Below are positions 32,927 to 42,083 of a stretch of 64,000 bases of DNA, piece by piece. The translations under genes and the position numbers were made by a program. The notes beneath the pieces are model-generated. The model ran no database searches and was not told the DNA's origin. It was given only the letters and a program-made list of their open reading frames with translations. Every line of letters begins with the position of its first letter. Position 1 is the stretch's first letter. Where the stretch lies: contig NZ_JARXZC010000025.1 of assembly GCF_029894335.1 (NCBI RefSeq), positions 44,144 to 108,143 of the forward strand. The letters run 5' to 3'. Origin of the DNA: Kitasatospora sp. MAP5-34 (GTDB taxonomy: Bacteria; Actinomycetota; Actinomycetes; Streptomycetales; Streptomycetaceae).

Positions 32927-33970
32927 ATGCGCGCCACTGTGATCCACGGCCCGAACGACATCCGGATCGAGGAGGTGCCCGATCCGAAGATCCAGCGGCC
33001 GACCGACGCGGTGGTCCGGGTGGTCAACGCCTGCATCTGCGGCAGCGACCTCTGGGCGTACCGGGGCGTGGCCGCCCGGGTGGCCGGGCAGCGGATCGGG
33101 CACGAGTTCCTCGGCATCGTCGAGGAGGTCGGCTCCGAGGTGTCCGGCTTCCGGCCCGGTGACTTCGTGGTCGCGCCGTTCGTCTGGTCCGACGGTGTCT
33201 GCGACTACTGCCGCGAGGGCCTGCAGACCTCCTGCCCGCACGGCGGGTTCTGGGGCGAGGTCGGCTCGGACGGCGGCCAGGGCGAGGCCGTCCGGGTCCC
33301 GTTCGCCGACGGCACGCTCGTCCAGCTGCCCAAGGAGGCCGCCACCGACGAGAAGCTGCTGCCGGGTCTGCTGGCGCTCTCCGACGTGATGGCGACCGGG
33401 CACCACGCGGCGGTCTCCGCCAAGGTCCGTCCCGGTTCGACCGTCGCCGTGGTCGGCGACGGCGCGGTCGGCCTCTGCGGGGTGCTGGCCGCGCACCGGC
33501 TCGGCGCCGGCCGCATCATCGCGCTCGGCCGCCACGAGGTCCGTACCGACATCGCCCGTAAGTTCGGGGCCACCGACGTGGTCGCCGCGCGTGGCGAGGA
33601 GGCGGTCGAGGCGGTCAAGGAGCTGACCGGCGGTCAGGGCGCGCACTCCGTGCTGGAGGCCGTCGGCACCGAGGAGTCGATGCGCACCGCGATCTCGATC
33701 GCCCGCGACGGCGGCGCCGTCGGTTACGTCGGTGTGCCGCACGGCGGCAGCGCGGGCGTCGACATCGGTCAGATGTTCGGCCGGAACATCGCGCTCGGCG
33801 GCGGCGTCGCCCCGGCCCGCGCGTACATCCCCGAGCTGCTCACCGACGTGCTGGCCGGCACCATCGACCCGGGTCTGGTCTTCGACCGCACCGTCACCCT
33901 GGACGGCGTGCCGGACGGCTACCGGGCGATGGACGACCGCTCGGCGCTGAAGGTCCGGATCTCGTTCTGA
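32927..33970 (+). CDS. Zinc-dependent alcohol dehydrogenase family protein
   Basis: 347-residue MDR enzyme. Catalytic zinc region CICGSDLW and GHEFLG (H/E ligands), and an NAD-binding VAVVGDGAVGLCGVLAA at about 176. The structural zinc lobe reads DGVCDYCREGLQTSC: three Cys with Asp where the first of the usual four Cys would be. This variant defines a subgroup of bacterial enzymes. Start ATG 32927. Substrate unknown; the strong palindrome upstream suggests inducible control. Confidence 0.9.
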   Translation: MRATVIHGPNDIRIEEVPDPKIQRPTDAVVRVVNACICGSDLWAYRGVAARVAGQRIGHEFLGIVEEVGSEVSGFRPGDFVVAPFVWSDGVCDYCREGLQTSCPHGGFWGEVGSDGGQGEAVRVPFADGTLVQLPKEAATDEKLLPGLLALSDVMATGHHAAVSAKVRPGSTVAVVGDGAVGLCGVLAAHRLGAGRIIALGRHEVRTDIARKFGATDVVAARGEEAVEAVKELTGGQGAHSVLEAVGTEESMRTAISIARDGGAVGYVGVPHGGSAGVDIGQMFGRNIALGGGVAPARAYIPELLTDVLAGTIDPGLVFDRTVTLDGVPDGYRAMDDRSALKVRISF

Positions 33971-33997
33971 CGGATCGTCGGATGTGACGTTTGCTCA

Positions 33998-34032
33998 AGT
34001 GGGGCGACACCCGAGAACGGTGTCGCCCCACT
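33998..34032 (+). terminator. Terminator after the alcohol dehydrogenase
   Basis: 14-bp perfect arms AGTGGGGCGACACC / GGTGTCGCCCCACT with a 7-nt loop, 27 nt after the stop. Confidence 0.85.
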
Positions 34033-34193
34033 GGCATGTCCTGATCGCTTTTCGGCCAGATAGTGTGACTACGCCGCTCGGGTACTTTCTGTAGCCGTTC
34101 CGTCGCTCTAGCATGACGCGGCACGCCCTGACTGTGACGCCGCTCACGTCCGGTATTTCCGCCTGCGAATCCGAAGACGTCAGGAGACACCGA

Positions 34194-34556
34194 GTGGACA
34201 CTCCGCCGACCGCCGAGGCAGTACCGCCAGAAGTCCGAGGCACCGACGAAACGGAGGAGTTCCGCTCGCTGCGGGGCGCCTTCCGGGGCTTCGCGTTTCC
34301 CGTGACCGCAGGTTTCATCCTCTGGTACCTGCTGTACGTGCTGCTCTCCAGCTACGCGCCCGCGTTCATGGCCACCAAGGTCTTCGGGCACGTGAACATC
34401 GCCCTCGTGCTCGGGCTGCTCCAGTTCGCCAGCACCTTCGCCATCGCGGCCTGGTACGCCCGCTACGCGGACCGCAGGCTCGACCCGACCGCCGCCGCGA
34501 TCCGCGAGCGCTACGCCCCCGCCAACCTGGTGGCACCCCGGGAGGTCGGCGAATGA
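34194..34556 (+). CDS. DUF485 membrane protein, partner of the acetate symporter
   Basis: 120 residues with two hydrophobic segments: FAFPVTAGFILWYLLYVLLSSYAP and VNIALVLGLLQFASTFAIAAWYARY. The FxFP...F...YF/YL pattern is the DUF485 (YjcH-like) signature, normally placed before ActP symporters. GTG 34194 follows CAGGAGAC; a longer reading from 34113 adds non-family residues. Overlaps the symporter start by ATGA. Confidence 0.88.
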   Translation: MDTPPTAEAVPPEVRGTDETEEFRSLRGAFRGFAFPVTAGFILWYLLYVLLSSYAPAFMATKVFGHVNIALVLGLLQFASTFAIAAWYARYADRRLDPTAAAIRERYAPANLVAPREVGE

Positions 34557-36187
34557 GCGACTGGCGAACGAGTAACCCCGTCCTGCTGGCCGGCAGCGCG
34601 AGCGAGCACCGGACGCTCACCATGTCGCTGTTCGGCGTCTTCGTGCTCGCCACCCTCGGCATCACCCTGTGGGCCGGGCGGCAGACCAAGGACGCCGCCG
34701 ACTTCTACGCGGGCGGCCGGGGCTTCTCCGGCCTGCAGAACGGCCTGGCGATCTCCGGCGACTACATGTCGGCGGCCTCCTTCCTCGGCATCGCGGGAGC
34801 CATCGCGCTCTTCGGCTACGACGGCTTCCTCTACTCGATCGGCTTCCTGGTGGCCTGGCTGGTCGCCCTGCTGCTGGTCGCCGAACCGCTGCGCAACTCC
34901 GGCCGTTACACCATGGCGGACGTGCTGGCCTTCCGGATGCGGCAGCGCCCGGTCCGCACGGCTGCCGGGATCTCCACCATCGTGGTGTCGATCTTCTACC
35001 TGCTCGCGCAGATGGTCGGCGCCGGGTCGCTGGTCGCCCTGCTGCTCGGCGTCAGCGGTGAGGGCGCCAAGCGCTGGACCGTCGTCGCGGTGGGCGCGCT
35101 GATGGTGGTCTACGTCGTCTTCGGCGGGATGAAGGGCACCACCTGGGTGCAGATCATCAAAGCGGTGCTGCTGATCGCCGGCGCCGCGCTGATGACCGTC
35201 ATGGTGCTCGCCAAGTACCACTTCAACCTCTCCAGCCTGCTCGGCGCCGCCGCCGACGCCAGCGGCAAGGGCTCCGCCTTCCTGGAACCGGGGCTCAAGT
35301 ACGGAGTGACCGGCACCAGCAAGCTGGACTTCATCAGCCTGGCCCTGGCCCTGCTGCTCGGCACCGCCGGGCTGCCGCACATCCTGGTGCGCTTCTACAC
35401 CGTCCCCACCGCCAAGGCGGCCCGGAAGTCGGTGTTCTGGGCGATCGGCATCATCGGCGTCTTCTACCTGATGACCCTCGCGCTCGGTTTCGGGGCTGCC
35501 GCCCTGGTCGGCCCCAAGGCGATCAAGGCGTCCAACGCGGCGGGCAACACCGCCGCGCCGCTGCTCGCCGAGCACCTGGGCGGCGGAGCCGGTACGGCCG
35601 GCGGCGCCGCGCTGCTCGCGGTGATCTCCGCCGTCGCGTTCGCCACCATCCTCGCGGTGGTCGCCGGGCTCACCCTCGCCTCGTCCGCCTCCTTCGCCCA
35701 CGACATCTACGCCAACGTGATCCGGCGCGGGAAGGCGAGCGAGCGGGAGGAGGTCCGGTCGGCCAAGCTGGCGGCCGTCGCGGTCGGGGCGGTGGCCATC
35801 GTGCTGAGCATCTACGCGGACAAGCTCAACACCGCCGCCCTGGTCGCCCTGGCCTTCGCCGTGGCGGCCTCGGCCAACCTGCCGACGCTGCTCTACTCGC
35901 TCTTCTGGAAGCGCTTCAACACCGTCGGCGCGGTCAGCTCGGTCTACGCGGGGCTGATCACCTCCGTCGCGCTGGTGTTCTTCTCCACCGTGGTCTCCGG
36001 CGCCAAGACCTCGCTCTTCCCGCACAGCGACTTCCACTGGTTCCCGCTGGAGAACCCCGGCCTGGTCTCCATCCCGGTCGGATTCCTGGCGGGTTGGATC
36101 GGGACCCTGCTCTCCAAGGAGCCCGCCGACCCGGCGAAGTACGCTGAACTTGAGGTCAGGTCGCTCACGGGCCTCGGCGCGCACTGA
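34553..36187 (+). CDS. Sodium:solute symporter, acetate-permease (ActP) type
   Basis: Inner-membrane symporter of 544 residues with about 13-14 helices. FYAGGRGFSGLQNGLAISGDYMSAASFLGIAG near the N-terminus is the SSS signature of acetate/pyruvate permeases, and GTAGLPHILVRFYTVPTAKAARKS is the matching second segment. Paired with DUF485, it most likely imports acetate or another short monocarboxylate. It would link functionally to the acetyl/crotonyl-CoA genes at the left end (inference). Confidence 0.92.
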   Translation: MSDWRTSNPVLLAGSASEHRTLTMSLFGVFVLATLGITLWAGRQTKDAADFYAGGRGFSGLQNGLAISGDYMSAASFLGIAGAIALFGYDGFLYSIGFLVAWLVALLLVAEPLRNSGRYTMADVLAFRMRQRPVRTAAGISTIVVSIFYLLAQMVGAGSLVALLLGVSGEGAKRWTVVAVGALMVVYVVFGGMKGTTWVQIIKAVLLIAGAALMTVMVLAKYHFNLSSLLGAAADASGKGSAFLEPGLKYGVTGTSKLDFISLALALLLGTAGLPHILVRFYTVPTAKAARKSVFWAIGIIGVFYLMTLALGFGAAALVGPKAIKASNAAGNTAAPLLAEHLGGGAGTAGGAALLAVISAVAFATILAVVAGLTLASSASFAHDIYANVIRRGKASEREEVRSAKLAAVAVGAVAIVLSIYADKLNTAALVALAFAVAASANLPTLLYSLFWKRFNTVGAVSSVYAGLITSVALVFFSTVVSGAKTSLFPHSDFHWFPLENPGLVSIPVGFLAGWIGTLLSKEPADPAKYAELEVRSLTGLGAH

Positions 36188-36205
36188 CTTCCAGCGCTCC
36201 GGGGT

Positions 36206-36236
36206 CCGCGACCGGCCCGATAAGCTGGCCGGGCCC
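36206..36236 (+). promoter_or_regulatory. Possible moaA promoter with inverted repeat
   Basis: TAAGCT at 36221 lies inside an inverted repeat CCGGCC...GGCCGG, 73 nt upstream of moaA. It may be a promoter with an operator, or the terminator of the symporter gene. Confidence 0.3.
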
Positions 36237-36298
36237 GTCCGCGTCGGCGGCCGGGCCCGGCCCGTTCTGGGATGAGCACAGTTGGAAGGGAGGCCGCA

Positions 36299-37288
36299 GT
36301 GCTTCTCGACACCTTCGGTCGGCAGGCCGTGGATCTGCGCGTCTCACTGACCGACCGCTGCAACCTGCGGTGCACGTACTGCATGCCCGAGGAGGGCCTG
36401 CAGTGGCTCGCCAAGCCCGAGCTGCTGACCGACGAGGAGATCGTCCGGCTGGTCACCCTCGCGGTGCGCGACCTCGGCGTGCGCGAGGTGCGGTTCACCG
36501 GCGGCGAGCCGATGCTCCGCCCCGGGCTGGTCTCCATCGTCACGGCCTGCGCCGAGCTGGAGCCGCGCCCGGAGCTGTCGCTCACCACCAACGGCATCGG
36601 GCTGGCCCGCACCGCCACCGCCCTGCGGCAGGCCGGCCTGGACCGGGTGAACGTCTCGCTCGACACCCTGGACGCCGACACCTTCTTCACCCTGACCCGC
36701 CGTCACCGCCACCAGGACGTCCTGGACGGCCTGGCCGCCGCCGAGGCCGCCGGGCTGGCCCCCGTGAAGCTCAATGCCGTCCTGATGCGCGGCGTCAACG
36801 ACCACGAGGCGGCCGACCTGCTCGCCTGGTGCCTGGAGCACGGGTACGAGCTGCGTTTCATCGAGCAGATGCCGCTGGACGCCCAACACGGCTGGGACCG
36901 CTCGCAGATGGTCACCGCCGAGGAGATCCTCGACCGCCTGCACGCGCGCTTCTCCCTGACCCCCGAGCCGTCCAGCGCCCGGGGCGCCGCCCCCGCCGAG
37001 CGCTGGCTCGTCGACGGCGGCCCGGCGAGCGTCGGCGTGATCGCCTCCGTCACCCGTCCGTTCTGCCGCGCCTGCGACCGCACCCGGCTCACCGCCGACG
37101 GCCAGATCCGCAACTGCCTCTTCGCCACCGGCGAGACCGACCTGCGGACGGCGCTGCGCTCCGGCGGCACCGACGCCGAAATCGGCGAGCTGTGGCGGAC
37201 GGCGATGTGGGGCAAGAAGGCGGGCGCGGGCATAGACAACCCGGAGTTCCTCCAGCCGGCCCGGCCGATGTCGGCGATCGGCGGCTAG
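36299..37288 (+). CDS. moaA: GTP 3',8-cyclase MoaA (molybdenum cofactor)
   Basis: Radical SAM enzyme that converts GTP to 3',8-cyclo-GTP, the first step of molybdopterin synthesis. 329 residues. N-terminal radical SAM cluster CNLRCTYC, FTGGEP motif, C-terminal second cluster CRACDRTRLTADGQIRNC and the functionally needed C-terminal GG (MSAIGG). Start GTG 36299 is chosen for its AAGGGAGG 5 nt upstream and the family N-terminus LLDTFGR; the ATG at 36272 lacks such an RBS. No other moa gene is adjacent. Confidence 0.95.
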   Translation: MLLDTFGRQAVDLRVSLTDRCNLRCTYCMPEEGLQWLAKPELLTDEEIVRLVTLAVRDLGVREVRFTGGEPMLRPGLVSIVTACAELEPRPELSLTTNGIGLARTATALRQAGLDRVNVSLDTLDADTFFTLTRRHRHQDVLDGLAAAEAAGLAPVKLNAVLMRGVNDHEAADLLAWCLEHGYELRFIEQMPLDAQHGWDRSQMVTAEEILDRLHARFSLTPEPSSARGAAPAERWLVDGGPASVGVIASVTRPFCRACDRTRLTADGQIRNCLFATGETDLRTALRSGGTDAEIGELWRTAMWGKKAGAGIDNPEFLQPARPMSAIGG

Positions 37289-37330
37289 GCTCCGCGGGTG
37301 CGGCTCCGCCGGGGAGCCGGTTGCACTGTT

Positions 37331-37411
37331 CAGGGGCCGCGTGGAACTTTGGCGAAGCGGGAGAGTGCGGGCCTGTTGTCTTCCGGTTTCGCGCAGTTCC
37401 CCGCGCCCCTG
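37331..37411. repeat. Dispersed intergenic element, copy B
   Basis: Right arm GCGCAGTTCCCCGCGCCCCT at 37391-37410 is intact; the left arm (CAGGGGCCGCGTGGAACTTT) is degenerate. It lies between the convergent moaA and the small gene at 37417. Confidence 0.7.
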
Positions 37412-37416
37412 AGGAG

Positions 37417-37659
37417 CTACTCGCTCCAATCGGCGAGCGGGACGGTCTCCTTCAGGAAGCCCCGGACGCCGAGGAACTGGGAGAGGTGCTCCCGGTGGTC
37501 CTCGCAGGCGAGCCAGGTCTTGCGGCGGTCCGGGGTGTGCACCTTGGGGTTGTTCCAGACCAGGACCCAGACGGCGGGCAGGCGGCAGCCCTTGCCGGAG
37601 CAGATCGGGGGGCCGTCCGGGCCGTCGACGCCGTCGGCCGGGCCGAAGAGGCTGTTCAT
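37417..37659 (-). CDS. Small Cys/His protein of unknown function
   Basis: 80 residues. CSGKGCRLPAVWVLVWNNPKVH and CEDHREHLSQFLGVRGFL place two Cys, then His and Cys-x2-His, as in a small zinc-binding fold. Related actinobacterial proteins have no assigned role. ATG 37659. The preceding 280 nt toward DUF3099 hold its presumed promoter. Confidence 0.72.
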   Translation of the reverse strand: MNSLFGPADGVDGPDGPPICSGKGCRLPAVWVLVWNNPKVHTPDRRKTWLACEDHREHLSQFLGVRGFLKETVPLADWSE

Positions 37660-37939
37660 CAGTGAGCCGTCCTGAGGAGTGGGGCGGGAGTGTGCACCGC
37701 CAGTCTCGCACTCACGATCGAGGCCGGTAAATGAGCATGACGACGCCGGGCAGCCACGGGGGGAGCCGCCCGGCGTCGGTCTGTCGCTCCGACGGGGGAT
37801 GCGGAGCGCGTACGCAGTATGTCACGCCGCGCCCCCCGAATGGCTAGCTCTTCCATGATTAATCTGAGGTTGTTCTGAGCTTTCTAGCAGTCAAACGCCA
37901 TGAAACTCGGACAGAACGGGCGCTCGGCTTGAGCCTTCC

Positions 37940-38269
37940 TCAGTCCTCGTCCGAGGCTCCGTGCCCGCCGGTGCCGCCCGGGCCCAGCATCAGCGGGGTC
38001 TGCTCGGGCACCGCGAAGGTGCTCGGCAGGCCCGGCGCCCGCTCCCGCCCGGCGTTGGCGATCAGCACGGCGAAGTACGGCAGCAGCACGGCGGCGCCGA
38101 GGGCCACGTACGCCACATAGCGCTGGACGTCCCAGAGCACCACGGCGAGCAGCACGCACACCGTGCGGACCAGCATCGAGATCACATAGCGCCGTTGGCG
38201 CCCCCGGACATCCTCGGAGAGGCTGCTGCGCGCCCCGGTGATCCGGAAAACCTGCCCACTCTTGCCCAT
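37940..38269 (-). CDS. DUF3099 membrane protein
   Basis: 109 residues with two hydrophobic segments (MLVRTVCVLLAVVLW and YVAYVALGAAVLLPYFAVLIANA) after a hydrophilic start FRITGARSSLSEDVRGRQRRY, the DUF3099 pattern of actinobacteria. Function unknown. ATG 38269 chosen; GTG codons upstream are possible. Confidence 0.85.
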   Translation of the reverse strand: MGKSGQVFRITGARSSLSEDVRGRQRRYVISMLVRTVCVLLAVVLWDVQRYVAYVALGAAVLLPYFAVLIANAGRERAPGLPSTFAVPEQTPLMLGPGGTGGHGASDED

Positions 38270-38308
38270 GCGGTTACCGTACGCCTCGCGTTCCCGGACG
38301 GGACCCAT

Positions 38309-38390
38309 CGGGGCGCGGGAACTGTGCGATCAGGGCTCTACGTAGGTGCGTGGTTGCGCGCGCAGTTCCTCGCGCCCCTGTTCGGGCTGG
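38309..38390. repeat. Dispersed intergenic element, copy C
   Basis: Left arm GGGGCGCGGGAACTGTGCGA and right arm GCGCAGTTCCTCGCGCCCCT flank a middle with ACGTAGGTGCGTGGTTG, which is the inverse of the middle in copy D. Lies 3' of the minus-strand kptA gene. Confidence 0.75.
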
Positions 38391-38392
38391 CC

Positions 38393-38926
38393 TCAGCTGA
38401 GAGGGGTCAGGTACTCAGGCGCGACCGTGTCCGTCAGCCAGACGCCGTTGGCGCTGACGCGGAAGACGTGGCCGGCGGCGGCCATCGTCGCGGCGTCGAC
38501 CGCGAGGACGACCGGGCGGCCGTGGCGGGAGCCGACCCGGACGGCCGTCTCGGTGTCGGCCGAGAGGTGGACGTCCTGGCGGGACATCGGGCGCAGGCCC
38601 TCCCGGTATATCGCGTCCAGTGAGCGCGCGGCGGTGCCGTGGTAGAGCACCGGGGGCGGTTCGGTGGCGGCCAGACCGAGGTCGACCGCCACCGTGTGGC
38701 CCTGGCTGGCGCGGATCCGCAGACCGTCGTCGGAGTACGCGAAGCGCTTCTTGTTGTTGGTCGCCACCACGTGGTCCAGCTCCGCCCGGCTGAGGCGGAG
38801 GGCGAAGAGCAGCGCGTCCACCCGGACCCAGCCGGCCTCGTCCAGGGTGAGCCCGACCCGGCCCGGGTCGTGCCGCAGCACTCTGGACAGGCTCTTCGAT
38901 ATCTTGACGGTCCGTTTTTCGTCCAT
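38393..38926 (-). CDS. kptA: RNA 2'-phosphotransferase (KptA/Tpt1 family)
   Basis: 177 residues. The N-terminal winged-helix RNA-binding part KISKSLSRVLRHDPGRVGLTLDEAGWVRVDALL is highly characteristic, as is LYHGTAARSLDAIYREGLRPMSRQDVHLSAD in the NAD-binding lobe. The family removes a 2'-phosphate from RNA using NAD, though its bacterial substrate is unclear. Only 15 nt after tldE on the same strand, so part of that operon. ATG 38926. Confidence 0.93.
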   Translation of the reverse strand: MDEKRTVKISKSLSRVLRHDPGRVGLTLDEAGWVRVDALLFALRLSRAELDHVVATNNKKRFAYSDDGLRIRASQGHTVAVDLGLAATEPPPVLYHGTAARSLDAIYREGLRPMSRQDVHLSADTETAVRVGSRHGRPVVLAVDAATMAAAGHVFRVSANGVWLTDTVAPEYLTPLS

Positions 38927-38941
38927 GTGTCGGTAATCTTC

Positions 38942-40354
38942 CTACGAGGCTTGGCTCACCGAGCTCATGTTGAAGTCGGCGACCCGGACCGGCGGCATCG
39001 CGGCCCGGGTGAAGTAGTCGCCCCACTCGCGGGGCAGGCAGGGCTCGGTGCGGCCGACCTCGGTGATCCGGCCGAGCAGGTCGACGGGGGACTCGTTGAA
39101 GCGGAAGTTGTTGACCGCGCCGACCACCTCGCCGTTCTCGATCAGGTAGACGCCGTCCCTGGTCAGCCCGGTGAGCAGCAGGGTCGCCGGGTCCACCTCG
39201 CGGATGTACCAGAGGCAGGTCAGCAGCAGCCCGCGCTCGGTGCGGGCGATCATCTCGTCCAGCGTCGGGGCGGCGGCCTGGTCGGCCGTCTCCAGCACCA
39301 GGTTGTCGAGCGGCGGGGCGACCGGCAGGCCGGTCAGGGCCGCCGAGTGCCGGGTGGTGAAGAGGTTGACGAGCTCCCCGTCGCGGATCCAGTCCGTCGC
39401 GGTGAGCGGCAGTCCGTTGTCGAAGACCGAGGCGCTCTCGTCGGAGGTGTGGGCCAGCAGGAACGGCGCCGCCTCCAGGCCGGGCTCGGCCGGGTCGGAG
39501 CGCAGGGTCAGCGGCAGCGGGCCGAGCTTCTCGCCCACCCGGGTACCACCGCCGGCCCGGCTGAAGACCGTCTGCCCCTCGGCGGCGTCCCGGCCGCCCA
39601 TGGACCAGGACAGATAGATCATCAGGTCGGCGACGGCGGTGGGCGGCAGCAGGGTCTCGTAGCGGCCGGCGGGCAGGTCGACCCGCTGCCGGCCCCAGGC
39701 GAGCCGCCGGGTGATCTCGGTGTGCAGCGCCGCCACGTCGATGTCCCGGAAGTCCGCACTGGCGGCGCCCACCCAGGCGGAGCCGGTCAGGTCGGCGGTC
39801 TTGCCGTTGATCTCGACGCTGCCGGTCGGCTGGTCGTGGCGCAGCCGCAGACCGGTGGAGGTGCCGAGGTAGCTGCTGACCATCTCGTGCCGGGCGAAGC
39901 CGTACAGCAGTTGGCCGGCCGCGCGGGCCCGGGCGAACGCCTCGCCGAGCGCCGGCGCGAACTCGGCGAACACCTCCACCGAGGTTTCGACGGGCGCGGA
40001 GGTGAAGTCAGGCGAGCCGGGCCGTACGGGGATCAGCGGCTGGGCGTCCTCGGCCGGTCCGGCGTCGCGGGCGGCGGCCTCGGCGGCCCGGACCAGGCTC
40101 TCCACCTCGTCCGGGGTGACGGCCTCGCGGGAGACCACGCCGGAGGCGGTGCCCTGGCCGCCGTCGACGGTGGCGATCACAGTGAGGCGGCGGCCCCGGG
40201 TGACGCCGTTGGTGGTGAGCGCGTTGGCCGCCCAGCGCAGGTTGGCCGTCGACTCCTCGTCGGCGATCACCACGCAGCCGTCGGCCCGGGAGAGTCCGAG
40301 GGCCAGCTCGACCAGCTCGTGCGGCTGGACCACGCCACTCTGAATCGCAGTCAT
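38942..40354 (-). CDS. tldE: TldE/PmbA family metalloprotease subunit
   Basis: 470 residues, the partner subunit without the metal-binding HExxxH. Conserved regions: YLGTSTGLRLRHDQPTGSVEINGK, the long central beta domain, and LTGLTRDGVYLIENGEVVGAVNNFRFNESPVDLL near the C-terminus. TldD/TldE heteromers cleave unfolded or modified peptides, including some natural-product precursors. Starts within the tldD stop (TGATG). Confidence 0.92.
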   Translation of the reverse strand: MTAIQSGVVQPHELVELALGLSRADGCVVIADEESTANLRWAANALTTNGVTRGRRLTVIATVDGGQGTASGVVSREAVTPDEVESLVRAAEAAARDAGPAEDAQPLIPVRPGSPDFTSAPVETSVEVFAEFAPALGEAFARARAAGQLLYGFARHEMVSSYLGTSTGLRLRHDQPTGSVEINGKTADLTGSAWVGAASADFRDIDVAALHTEITRRLAWGRQRVDLPAGRYETLLPPTAVADLMIYLSWSMGGRDAAEGQTVFSRAGGGTRVGEKLGPLPLTLRSDPAEPGLEAAPFLLAHTSDESASVFDNGLPLTATDWIRDGELVNLFTTRHSAALTGLPVAPPLDNLVLETADQAAAPTLDEMIARTERGLLLTCLWYIREVDPATLLLTGLTRDGVYLIENGEVVGAVNNFRFNESPVDLLGRITEVGRTEPCLPREWGDYFTRAAMPPVRVADFNMSSVSQAS

Positions 40355-41928
40355 CAGTGACCCGCCTCCTGCTGCGTGTTGAGCACATTGACGTTGCGGA
40401 ACAGCGCGGACGGGCAGCCGTGGCTGACCGCCGCGACCTGGCCCGGCTGGGCCTTGCCGCAGTTGAAGGCACCGCCGAGCACGTACGTCTGCGGGCCGCC
40501 GACGGCGCTCATCGAGCCCCAGAAGTCGGTGGTCGTCGCCTGGTACGCGAAGTCCTTGACCTGGCCCGCGAGCCGGCCGTTCCGGATCGCGTACGCGCGC
40601 TGCCCGGTGAACTGGAAGTTGTACCGCTGCATGTCGATCGACCAGGAGCGGTCGCCGACGATGTACAGGCCCTTCTCGACCCCGTCGAACAGCCCCTCGG
40701 TGTCAGGGCCGCCCGCCACCGGCTGGAGCGAGACGTTGGCCATCCGCTGCACCGGTACGTGGGCGGGGGAGTCGGCGTACGCGCAGCCGTTGGAGCGGCC
40801 GAGGCCCTTCAGCCGGGCCATCGCGCGGTCCAGCTGGTAGCCGGTCAGGGTGCCGTCCTTGATGAGGTCCCAGGACTGGGCGGCCACGCCCTCGTCGTCG
40901 AACCCGATGGTGGAGAGCCCGTGTTCGGCGGTCCGGTCGCCCGTGACGTGCATCAGCTCGGAGCCGTACTTCAGCGAGCCGAGCTGGTCGAAGGTGGCGA
41001 ACGAGGTGCCCGCGTACGCGGCCTCGTAGCCCAGCGCGCGGTCCAGCTCGGTGGCGTGGCCGATCGACTCATGGATCGTCAGCCAGAGGTTGGACGGGTC
41101 GATGACCAGGTCGTAGGTGCCCGCCTCGACCCCGGGGGCCTTCATCTTCTCGGCCAGCAGCCCGGGCAGTTGGGCGAGTTCGGCGTCCCAGTCCCAACCC
41201 GTACCGAGCAGGTACTCCCAGCCCCGGCCGACCGGCGGCGCCAGCGTGCGCATCGAGTCGAACGCACCCGTCCGCTCGTCGACCGAGGTGGCCTCCACGG
41301 TCGGGTACAGCCGGATCCGCTGCTGGGTGGTGACCGTACCGGCGGTGTCGGCGTAGAACTTGTTCTCCTGCACCGTCAGCAGGTTGGCCAGCACATGTGA
41401 CACGCCGTCGGCGGCCAGCAGGCGGTTGCTCCACTCGGCGAGCAGCGCGGTCTTCTCGGCGTCCGGCACCTCGAACGGGTTGACGTCGTACGCGGAGATC
41501 CAGGTGGCGTCGCGGTGGACCGGCTCCTCGGCCAGCTCCACCACGTCCACCGACCCGGCGGCGCGGCTGATCCCGCCGGAGAGCCGGGCCACCGCGACGG
41601 CCTGCTCGGCGACCCGGGCCGCCGCGTCGGGGGTCAGGTCCACCCCGGCCGCGAAGCCCCAGGCGCCGTCCAGCAACACACGGACGGCGAAGCCGAGTTG
41701 GACACCGTCGGAGGTGCCCGCCGGACGGGCGTCACGCAGCCGCCGGGAGGCACTGCGGACGCGCTCCAACCGGAAGTCCGCATGCGCGGCACCCAACTGC
41801 GTGGCCCGGCCCAGCGCGGCGTCGGCGAGGGCGCGCAGCGGGTACGCGAGGAACAGCGGGTCGACGGCGCGGGATGTCGGCGGCATCGGGCTCCCTGGAT
41901 CGAAGGCGGTCAGGACGGGGTTGTCCAT
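40354..41928 (-). CDS. tldD: TldD metalloprotease
   Basis: Catalytic subunit of the TldD/E peptidase, 524 residues. The metal-binding motif HESIGHATELD (HExxxH, at about 280) and the C-terminal SWSIDMQRYNFQFTGQRAYAIRNGRL are family hallmarks. First gene of tldD-tldE-kptA. Start ATG 41928 gives MDNPVLTAF; ATG 41886 (MPPTSRAVD) is a close alternative. No precursor-peptide or RiPP gene is visible nearby, so a general proteolytic role is likely. Confidence 0.92.
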   Translation of the reverse strand: MDNPVLTAFDPGSPMPPTSRAVDPLFLAYPLRALADAALGRATQLGAAHADFRLERVRSASRRLRDARPAGTSDGVQLGFAVRVLLDGAWGFAAGVDLTPDAAARVAEQAVAVARLSGGISRAAGSVDVVELAEEPVHRDATWISAYDVNPFEVPDAEKTALLAEWSNRLLAADGVSHVLANLLTVQENKFYADTAGTVTTQQRIRLYPTVEATSVDERTGAFDSMRTLAPPVGRGWEYLLGTGWDWDAELAQLPGLLAEKMKAPGVEAGTYDLVIDPSNLWLTIHESIGHATELDRALGYEAAYAGTSFATFDQLGSLKYGSELMHVTGDRTAEHGLSTIGFDDEGVAAQSWDLIKDGTLTGYQLDRAMARLKGLGRSNGCAYADSPAHVPVQRMANVSLQPVAGGPDTEGLFDGVEKGLYIVGDRSWSIDMQRYNFQFTGQRAYAIRNGRLAGQVKDFAYQATTTDFWGSMSAVGGPQTYVLGGAFNCGKAQPGQVAAVSHGCPSALFRNVNVLNTQQEAGH

Positions 41929-41988
41929 CTCGCATCATTGCCTGTCAGCCGCCCTCGATCCAGCACATTATGCAGCTGGTAAACCACA

Positions 41989-42061
41989 GCAGGGGCGCGG
42001 GGAACTGCGCGATCAACCACGCACCTACGTGGAGCCCTGCTCACACAGCACCCACGCCCCC
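41989..42061. repeat. Dispersed intergenic element, copy D
   Basis: Left arm AGGGGCGCGGGGAACTGCGC is perfect to consensus; middle AACCACGCACCTACGTGGAGCCCTG; right arm degenerate. Lies between the stop of the hydrolase gene (minus) and the tldD start. Confidence 0.7.
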
Positions 42062-42083
42062 GGAGGTGCCCAAGGACGTCGCC

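Noticed and set aside
36188..36298. Molybdenum cofactor riboswitch before moaA
   Set aside because: Only about 110 nt with one short inverted repeat; no Moco-aptamer features are recognisable.
40354..41928. RiPP biosynthesis locus around tldD/tldE
   Set aside because: No precursor peptide, cyclase or export gene nearby; tldD-tldE are followed by kptA, a housekeeping-type context.
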